From Treponema saccharophilum DSM 2985 (lineage in GTDB: Bacteria > Spirochaetota > Spirochaetia > Treponematales > Treponemataceae), in contig NZ_AGRW01000034.1 in the NCBI RefSeq assembly GCF_000255555.1, forward strand, positions 1-64,000: DNA of 64,000 bases, written 5' to 3'. Position numbers and translations under genes: made by a program. Under the pieces are notes generated by a model. The model made no database searches and was not told the DNA's origin. It saw only the letters and a list, made by a program, of their open reading frames with translations. This document shows positions 58,215-64,000 of the stretch, in pieces (the first letter of the stretch is position 1; each line of letters begins with the position of its first letter).

Positions 58215-60980
58215 TTAGAACTTCGTGAGCGCTGTGTTTATCGCGATGTTCTTGATGACATACTGGTATTTGTGCTCGTTTATCGTGAACGAGAGCGTCT
58301 CGCCGAGCTTGTGCTCCATGAGGTTCATGCCGAACGGAGACATGTAGGAAATGATTCCGTTCTCCGGCTCCGACTCCCACGGCCCGAGAATCGTGTACTT
58401 CTCCTCCGCGCCGGTGTCCTTGTTTTCGAGGACGATGTCCGTTCCGAAAGAGACGATTGATGCCGTCGCCGTCGTCGGGTCGAATATGACCGCGCGCGCA
58501 AGCTCCTCCTGAAGGCGCTTGAGGTCGAGCCCGAGCTTGTGCTGGGCTTCCTTCGCCGCGATGTACTCCGCGTTCTCCTTCAAGTCTCCCTTTTCCTTCG
58601 CTTCCGCGACTTCCTTCGCAATCTTCGGCAGGTCCACCGAGTTCATGCGCTCCTCGAGCGCGCGCTTCTCGTCGAGCTTGCGCTTCGTGACGAGCATTCC
58701 CTTCGGCGTCGTCGTCTTCTCTTCCGCCTTGTGGAACTTGAAGTCGGGGTACTTTTCGAGGATGCGGCTTCTGAGCTGCGCCTTGATGAGGTCGTCAAGC
58801 TCCGCGATGTCGTCCACGATTGTGTACATGTGCGTCATCGTCTCTTTGTCGCTTCCGAGCATGTACTGCGCGTAGATTGACGAGCCGTCGTCGTCCTTCT
58901 TCTTTCCGGTGTTGAAGATGAGCTTGCAGATGTTCGCGATTATCTTCTTGTTCTCGGTCGAGTCGACGTGGTTGTCGATTGCCTTGTAAGCCTGCGAGAT
59001 GATGTTCACGAGCGCGATGAGCTGCTTCTGGAGCGGAATGTTTATTTCCGTGAACCATTCGTCCGTGCGGCATTCGTCGAAGAAGAAGTAGATGAGGTCG
59101 CGGTATCCCTTGAAGTCGTCGAACGCGGTCTGGGCGAGTTTCTGCACCTCGTCCTTGTGTCCCTTGTTGACGAGAATCGTGAGCATGTCCTTGCTGAGGA
59201 CGGCCGGGAAAATTCTGATGTACTGCTGGACCCAGTCGCTGAGCTCGCCCACATTCTTGAGGAAGTCCGCCTTTAGCGACGTGTTCTTCGTGTCCTTGAG
59301 CGACGTGTACATCTTGCGAGGGTCCTCAATCTGCCTGTAGAGCTTCTCGAAATTCACGCTGTCGGCGTTCTGCTCGATGAACTGCGGGTAGACGCGCCTC
59401 GTTATGAGGTATGACGCCATGAGCTGCTCGCTGATGTCCTTCGTGTCCCCCATGTTGATGTATGACTTGAGGTATCCCGTGAAGTAGTCGCGCATGTCGA
59501 CGAAAAGCTCCGACGTCTTGTCGAGGTCGTTGTTGCAGAACTTCATGAGGATGTCGACCCTCGGGAAGAACTGCTTCTGCGCCTTGAACTCGTTGGAGAG
59601 CTTCTCCTCCGGAGTGATTTCGCGGTCGCGCACGGTCCACTCGTTCGAGTTGTTCGGGTTCACGCCGAATGTCGAGTCGGACTCGAGGACTTTCTTCGCC
59701 GCGCTGTTCCATGCCGTCCACTCGGATGCGGTGAGGATTGACGGGACGAGCTCCGCCTTTATCTTCTTGATGTCGCAGCTGTTGTTGAAGCTCCTGATTA
59801 TAGTCTTGAGCGTCCACGCCTTGTCCTTCTTGATTTTGTCGACCATCTCGGCCTTCGTGCTGAATCCGCCGTCCTTGCTCTTCGTCGTCGCCTTGATGAC
59901 CCAGATGTGCTCGTTCGACAGCGGGATGAGCGCGTCGACCGCCATCTTGAGCGACATCTTGTGGATTCCGTTCTTCTTTCCGAAGTTGATGACGAGCATG
60001 TCGTTCTCGACTTTGCGGATGAGCCCGACGTGCCAGGTGTTGTGGAACACGAAATGCCCCTCGTCGAACGCGATGTGCTTCTCGAAGTCGCTTATTGCGT
60101 CGAACACGTTCCTGTAGCTGAAGCCCGCGTCCCTGATGTACTCCTCGACGTGGCTGTGCCCCTTGTACTTGCTCTCATAGCAAGTCGTAATCTCCTTCCT
60201 CGACCAGTTGTCCTTCGGGTCGATTGAGAGGATGAGCTTGAGGATTTCGATTGCGGTATCCCACTTCGCCTTGTCCTTGTAGTAGTTGTAGACGTCCTTC
60301 ATCAGCGTCGCGCTTTTGTCCGCGCTGATTGTCTTGGCGATTTTGCGCTGGACGAGGTAGAAGAAATCGATGTCCTCGGGGATGAGCTTGACGAGGATTT
60401 CCCATACGTCCTTGACCGCGATGTAGTTCTTTATGTAGACGTAGCGGAGGAGCGCCTTCTTGTAGAATTCCTTCGCGAGCTCGTCGTTCTTCAGCTCCTT
60501 GTAGTGGTCGGCGAGAATTTTCGCCGCTTCCGCTTCCTCGGAGTCGACCTTCACGAGCTTCTCGTATGTCTCCCAGATTTTGTTGTCCGCGTCCTTGTTC
60601 TCGCGGTAGCACGATATGAGCGTGCGGAGCGCGAACGCGTTCGTGTCGTCCTCTTCGAGGATTGTCTTGCAGAGAGACTCGACAAGCGCCTCCTTGTGGT
60701 TGTTGAGGAAGATTCCCACGAGCGTCTGGAGTACGGTGTTGTCCAAAGACGACTTCTTGACGCCGAGAATTCCCGAGACGTAGAGCGCGATGATGCTGTC
60801 CTTGGAATGGGAGAGGTGCTCGTCGCAAATCGCCTTGATTTCATCCGTGCAGCCTTGTTCCTTCGCCTCCTGGACAATCTTCTCGAGCTCCTCGAGATTC
60901 GTGTAGTTTGTGATTGTGGTTCTCGTCCACTGCTCTTCCTGAAGCTTTTTGAGCACTGATTCTTTGAATTCTTCGGACAT
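58215..60980 (-). CDS. greA: GreA transcription cleavage factor with long helical-repeat N-terminus
   Basis: 921 residues. The last ~160 residues are GreA: coiled coil with EVAEAKEKGDLKENAEYIAA, which keeps the acidic tip (Asp and Glu) needed to activate cleavage of backtracked RNA, followed by the FKBP-like domain (TDIVLENKDTG, YTILGPWE, SYMSPFGMNLMEHKLGET). The first ~750 residues are alpha-helical with TPR-like repeats (KILADHYKELKNDELAKEFYKKAL). This large form is a treponeme trait. AGGAGA precedes the ATG. The N-terminus may recruit it to a partner; unknown. Confidence 0.93.
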   Translation of the reverse strand: MSEEFKESVLKKLQEEQWTRTTITNYTNLEELEKIVQEAKEQGCTDEIKAICDEHLSHSKDSIIALYVSGILGVKKSSLDNTVLQTLVGIFLNNHKEALVESLCKTILEEDDTNAFALRTLISCYRENKDADNKIWETYEKLVKVDSEEAEAAKILADHYKELKNDELAKEFYKKALLRYVYIKNYIAVKDVWEILVKLIPEDIDFFYLVQRKIAKTISADKSATLMKDVYNYYKDKAKWDTAIEILKLILSIDPKDNWSRKEITTCYESKYKGHSHVEEYIRDAGFSYRNVFDAISDFEKHIAFDEGHFVFHNTWHVGLIRKVENDMLVINFGKKNGIHKMSLKMAVDALIPLSNEHIWVIKATTKSKDGGFSTKAEMVDKIKKDKAWTLKTIIRSFNNSCDIKKIKAELVPSILTASEWTAWNSAAKKVLESDSTFGVNPNNSNEWTVRDREITPEEKLSNEFKAQKQFFPRVDILMKFCNNDLDKTSELFVDMRDYFTGYLKSYINMGDTKDISEQLMASYLITRRVYPQFIEQNADSVNFEKLYRQIEDPRKMYTSLKDTKNTSLKADFLKNVGELSDWVQQYIRIFPAVLSKDMLTILVNKGHKDEVQKLAQTAFDDFKGYRDLIYFFFDECRTDEWFTEINIPLQKQLIALVNIISQAYKAIDNHVDSTENKKIIANICKLIFNTGKKKDDDGSSIYAQYMLGSDKETMTHMYTIVDDIAELDDLIKAQLRSRILEKYPDFKFHKAEEKTTTPKGMLVTKRKLDEKRALEERMNSVDLPKIAKEVAEAKEKGDLKENAEYIAAKEAQHKLGLDLKRLQEELARAVIFDPTTATASIVSFGTDIVLENKDTGAEEKYTILGPWESEPENGIISYMSPFGMNLMEHKLGETLSFTINEHKYQYVIKNIAINTALTKF

Positions 60981-61043
60981 TTGTCGTCTCCTAAAATATA
61001 GATTTTGTTTTCAGTTTGTTCGTTTTCGTTTTTTGCGCCCGCG

Positions 61044-62024
61044 TCAGTTCGTGTACATCCTGTACACATCCTCGTCGTGAACGCGTATCTGCAGAAGACA
61101 GTTCTTTATCTCGTCGTTGGCGAGGCTGTCGTTGCTTCTTGAATAATGGTCTATCAGCCAGAAGTACATGTTTATCAGCTTCGGGACTATTGTCTGCTTG
61201 CCGTTCGAGGGGTTCTTCAGCTCGTTCTCCTTCGCGTATATGTCCTGCTTGAGCCTGCCGACCTCGCTCTGCTTCAGCTCCCTCTTGACGTTGAACACGC
61301 CGAAAAGGACGCCGTAGACGGGAATCCATTCGAGGAGGGCGTTCCCCGTGTATCCTTTCTCCTTGACGCGCTTTATAAGGCACCGTATGAGCTCCGACTC
61401 GAGGAACACCGTCTCGATTTTCTGCGCGTCGATGAAGAACGCCTCCCTGAAGAGAACCTTCGCCTTCTTCTCGTCGCCGCAGAGGGCATAGCAGTCGGCC
61501 ATTTCCGCGAGTATGAGCGGGTTCGACGACGTAATCTCGTTCGCCTTCATCAGGTGGTTGAGCGCGTCCTCGTATTCGCCGAGCTTTTTCCGGCACAGTC
61601 CTATCCGCCTGTGCGCGTCGCAGAGGTCGTCCCCTGTCGGCTCCCCGTTCTTGAGATAATCCTCGAAGCATCCGAGCGCCAGCTTGAACACGCATGTCTG
61701 CGTCGCGTAGACCGCCCGCTGCACGCTTGTCCGCTCGCGGTCCTCGCGCTCGAGCGCCGTCCTGTACGAATCCCACATTTTCAGCAGGGACAATCCGCCT
61801 TCCCTGAGCTCGTCCGGGCTCGGCTCCTCCTCGCTGTTCCTGAGATTCTTTATGTTCGAGATGAAATCGCCCCAGAACGCGCAGCACCAATATGCGAACT
61901 TTATTTCCTTGTTCTCAAAATCGGGCTCCATCGCGTCCTCGAGAAGCTGTTTTGCCCTGTCGACGTCGCCGTTTTTCAGCGCGTCGTATGCCTTGAGCAG
62001 TTCCTCTCCTGATTGGTTTTCCAT
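61044..62024 (-). CDS. TPR-repeat protein, unknown function
   Basis: 326 residues, cytoplasmic (no signal peptide). TPR-like helices occur at residues ~8-40 and ~155-200 (YEDALNHLMKANEITSSNP, EMADCYALCGDEKKAKVLF). Around residue 235 a hydrophobic stretch (LLEWIPVYGVLFGVF) could be a membrane hairpin. It lies 63 bases upstream of greA on the same strand and may be co-transcribed. The upstream region has TTCAGATAAT twice, spaced 12 bases, and no ribosome site. Confidence 0.7.
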   Translation of the reverse strand: MENQSGEELLKAYDALKNGDVDRAKQLLEDAMEPDFENKEIKFAYWCCAFWGDFISNIKNLRNSEEEPSPDELREGGLSLLKMWDSYRTALEREDRERTSVQRAVYATQTCVFKLALGCFEDYLKNGEPTGDDLCDAHRRIGLCRKKLGEYEDALNHLMKANEITSSNPLILAEMADCYALCGDEKKAKVLFREAFFIDAQKIETVFLESELIRCLIKRVKEKGYTGNALLEWIPVYGVLFGVFNVKRELKQSEVGRLKQDIYAKENELKNPSNGKQTIVPKLINMYFWLIDHYSRSNDSLANDEIKNCLLQIRVHDEDVYRMYTN

Positions 62025-62242
62025 GATTATCTGAATTATTATCTGAAACGTGCGTTTTAGTCAATGTGCGAAATGGCAAAAGAGGGGGCAAAGTTTATAA
62101 ATTGTTTTTTAGGTTATGTCAATATAGAAACGCGCGTTTTTTTGTGAAAAAAAATCGAAATCGGCGGCTGCGCGTTTCGCTCGCGGGTGTTTCTTCCATA
62201 ATATTAGCCTGGACGGCGCGTTTTTTCGCGCGTGCGCGAATG

Positions 62243-62271
62243 TTTACAACTTAATTTTGATTTGGTATCAT
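62243..62271 (+). promoter_or_regulatory. Promoter of rpe, likely leaderless
   Basis: TTTACA (62243-62248), 17 bp, TATCAT (62266-62271), with TGG before the hexamer making an extended -10 (TGGTATCAT). The rpe ATG at 62279 follows after 7 nt, with no ribosome site. Confidence 0.6.
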
Positions 62272-62278
62272 CGAACGC

Positions 62279-62914
62279 ATGGTGAAAAGTGTGTGCTTGT
62301 CGCCGTCGCTTCTTTCCGCGGATTTTGCGGATTTGCGTTCGGCTGTCCAGAAAATAGAAGAATCCCGCTGCAAGTTCATCCATTTTGATGTGATGGACGG
62401 CCATTTCGTCCCGCAGATTTCGTACGGCCAGCCCGTGCTGAAGTCGGTGCGCGCGATTACCGGCGCGGCCCTCGACGTTCATCTCATGGTGGAGAAGCCC
62501 GAGCTGATGGTCGATTCGTTCATCGATGCGGGCGCGGACTTCATCACGTTCCACCTGGAGTCGACGGTTCATTCGAACCGCCTCATCCAGATGATTCACG
62601 ACAGGGGGAAGAAGGCCGGCATTTCGATTGTCCCGTCGACGCCCGTGTCCGCGCTTTCCGAGGTGCTCGCCGACGTGGACCTCGTCCTCGTGATGACGGT
62701 GAACCCCGGCTTCGGCGGCCAGAAGCTGATTCCCTCGTGCGTCGAGAAAATCAGGCTCCTCGACGAGCTTCGGAAGAAGAACGGCTACAAATACTTGGTG
62801 TCCGTCGACGGCGGCATAAACAACAGCACGGTTTCGTCCGTGGTCGATGCCGGTGCCGATGTCGTCGTTTCCGGCTCCGCGTTTTTCAGCGGCGAGTTCA
62901 AGTGGGATTATTGA
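62279..62914 (+). CDS. rpe: Ribulose-phosphate 3-epimerase
   Basis: 211 residues. LSPSLLSADFA, FIHFDVMDGHFVPQISYG, DVHLMVEKPE, DFITFHLEST, VLVMTVNPGFGGQKLI and YLVSVDGGINNSTVS are all canonical, including the metal-binding His and Asp. It interconverts ribulose-5-phosphate and xylulose-5-phosphate. Its stop overlaps the next start as TTGA. Confidence 0.96.
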   Translation: MVKSVCLSPSLLSADFADLRSAVQKIEESRCKFIHFDVMDGHFVPQISYGQPVLKSVRAITGAALDVHLMVEKPELMVDSFIDAGADFITFHLESTVHSNRLIQMIHDRGKKAGISIVPSTPVSALSEVLADVDLVLVMTVNPGFGGQKLIPSCVEKIRLLDELRKKNGYKYLVSVDGGINNSTVSSVVDAGADVVVSGSAFFSGEFKWDY

Positions 62915-63780
62915 AAAGGATTTTTGCGGCTCTGCTCCCTTTCCTCGCCGCCCCGCTTCTCGCGTCCCCGAGGGACATCGCCCGCGGGATGGAGGCGTAT
63001 CGCGACGAGGATTGGGCGTCTGCCGAATTCTTCATACGGAAATACCTTTCGGACGCGTCTTTCGAGGATGCTGGCGACGATGTGGTGTATATCCTCATAA
63101 AAAGCAGCTTCCACGCGGGCGACTACGAGGGGGCGCAGGCTGATTGCGCGGCTTTTCTCGGCTCGTTCCCTGAAAGCCGGTACCGGCCGCTCGTCCTTTT
63201 CCAGAACGGGAAGCTCCTCCATCTTTTGGGGCGCAACGACTCTGCCGTTCTCGCGCTCTGCGATTTCTGCCAGCTCAATCCCGGGCATGAGCTTTATCCG
63301 GACGCGCTGTTCTGGATTGCCGAGGCGTTCTTCGACGAGTACGATTTCGAGTCCGCGCGGGGACTTTACACGCGGGTCGTCTCCGATTTCGCGTCGAACA
63401 GAAATGTCCCCGCCGCGAAGTACAAGCTCGACCTCATAAGCCGCCGCTCGCGCGAGGAGAAGCTTCTGTATCTTCTCCGCGTGACGGGGGAGGAGAACCT
63501 TTCCGCGCGGGAGGATTACGAGAGACAGCTCAGAATATACAGGATGGAGGACCGCGCCGGGCTTCAGAAAATGATGAAGGATGCGCGCGACCGGGTGCCG
63601 GAGCCGCTTCCGGAAACGCCCGCGCCGTCCGCGGAGGATGTTCCCCGCGAGCCGTCCGCCTCCGCGTTCCCTTCCGCCGGCGAGCTGTTCGATTACGAGG
63701 CTGAGATTGAGATGCTCCGCAGAAAGGCGTGGAGAATCCAGCAGATAATGAGCGAGCGGGCGGACGGGGCGTCCCGGTGA
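62911..63780 (+). CDS. Secreted TPR-repeat protein (YbgF-like)
   Basis: TTG start at 62911 overlapping the rpe stop; about 289 residues. The N-terminus KRIFAALLPFLAAPLLAS is a signal peptide. The mature part has four TPR-like repeats (AYRDEDWASAEFFIRKYLSD, SFHAGDYEGAQADCAAFLGS, AEAFFDEYDFESARGLYTRV), then a Pro/Ala/Glu-rich linker and a C-terminal helix. It resembles periplasmic TPR scaffolds such as YbgF/CpoB. No pal/tol gene is visible, so the partner is unknown. Confidence 0.75.
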   Translation: MKRIFAALLPFLAAPLLASPRDIARGMEAYRDEDWASAEFFIRKYLSDASFEDAGDDVVYILIKSSFHAGDYEGAQADCAAFLGSFPESRYRPLVLFQNGKLLHLLGRNDSAVLALCDFCQLNPGHELYPDALFWIAEAFFDEYDFESARGLYTRVVSDFASNRNVPAAKYKLDLISRRSREEKLLYLLRVTGEENLSAREDYERQLRIYRMEDRAGLQKMMKDARDRVPEPLPETPAPSAEDVPREPSASAFPSAGELFDYEAEIEMLRRKAWRIQQIMSERADGASR

Positions 63781-63889
63781 TTTCCTCCGTCCGGTTTTTG
63801 AAGCTGCGCGGAAATTTCCCGTGCAGGAGCCTATTTTGTCTTGTCCGTGAGGCGCGTTTTTTTGCGGCCCAGTCGGAAAGGAGAACGTT

Positions 63890-64000
63890 TTGAGACTTAG
63901 ATTGCTTGTTGTTGCGCTTGCGTCGCTGTCGTTTTCGGCGCCCGTTTTCTGCGGGGATGACGTTGCCGAGGAGTATAAGGCGCCCGAGAAGGCAGACCTT
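63890..64000 (+). CDS. N-terminus of a secreted protein, cut by the window end
   Basis: TTG start at 63890 with AAAGGAG at 63877-63883 (6 nt spacing). The 37 visible residues begin RLRLLVVALASLSFSAPVFC, a signal peptide with possible cleavage near the Cys or just before GDDVAEEYKAPEKADL. The lipobox is imperfect (Phe at -1), so a lipoprotein is less likely. Function unknown. Confidence 0.6.
   Translation, partial: MRLRLLVVALASLSFSAPVFCGDDVAEEYKAPEKADL

Overview
The window looks like a stretch of a treponeme (Spirochaetes) chromosome, probably a gut, rumen or oral Treponema. Pointers are the roughly 920-residue GreA with a long helical-repeat N-terminus, the TGS-type nucleoside (uridine) kinase, the leading dTDP-rhamnose operon, and a poly-G tract at the start of a glycan gene. 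This is inferred from protein style only; no database search was possible.

Base composition divides the window. Positions 1-3715 hold a moderately GC-rich dTDP-L-rhamnose operon (rfbA-rfbC-rfbB-rfbD). From about 3.7 to 28.6 kb the DNA is AT-rich and accessory. It holds a DUF234-type ATPase behind a tandem palindromic operator, then a long co-directional surface-glycan cluster (5.5-24.2 kb). That cluster encodes GT2 enzymes, a flippase, GtrA/GtrB, two large membrane proteins, methyltransferases and an acyltransferase, and ends in a glycosyltransferase stub cut by an IS3-like relic. Next come a RloA-RloB (AbiL-like) defence pair, an HU-like/DUF4469 protein, a possible small RNA, and an ImmA/ImmR-like metallopeptidase-repressor pair. 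The accessory block stops at a tRNA-Ser(GGA) gene.

From 29 kb the DNA is GC-rich core. The first run is on the minus strand: a DEAH helicase, a 51-residue ORF, a secreted protein, nucleoside kinase, argR with two ARG boxes, mutS2, rsgA, and the pantothenate/CoA set panD-coaX-panC-panB. deoC and a TIGR01440 gene lie on the plus strand within this stretch, and an MBL-fold hydrolase closes it. From 44.4 to 58.1 kb a plus-strand cobalamin operon reads cbiL, cbiET, a SpoIIE-type phosphatase, cbiA with a Cys-rich tail, cobT, cobU, a CobU-like/CobC fusion, cbiB, a CobD-CobQ fusion, the adenosyltransferase and cbiC. It lacks several ring-contraction enzymes. Then greA and a TPR gene (minus), and rpe, a secreted TPR protein and a truncated secreted ORF (plus).

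Themes in the second look are: (1) a small domain with IDS...GWA...RxDV..AF...GF signatures that recurs five times in four glycan-cluster proteins, once between the lobes of a GT-B enzyme; (2) a G9 tract that would act as an on/off switch for a GtrB-type transferase; (3) oddities in the cobalamin operon, namely eight cysteines at the CbiA C-terminus, two CobU-like proteins with complementary losses, and an embedded signalling phosphatase; (4) extended -10 promoters (TGnTAnnAT) placed 6-7 nt before ATG codons without Shine-Dalgarno sequences, suggesting leaderless mRNAs; (5) start-stop overlaps that use TTG codons.
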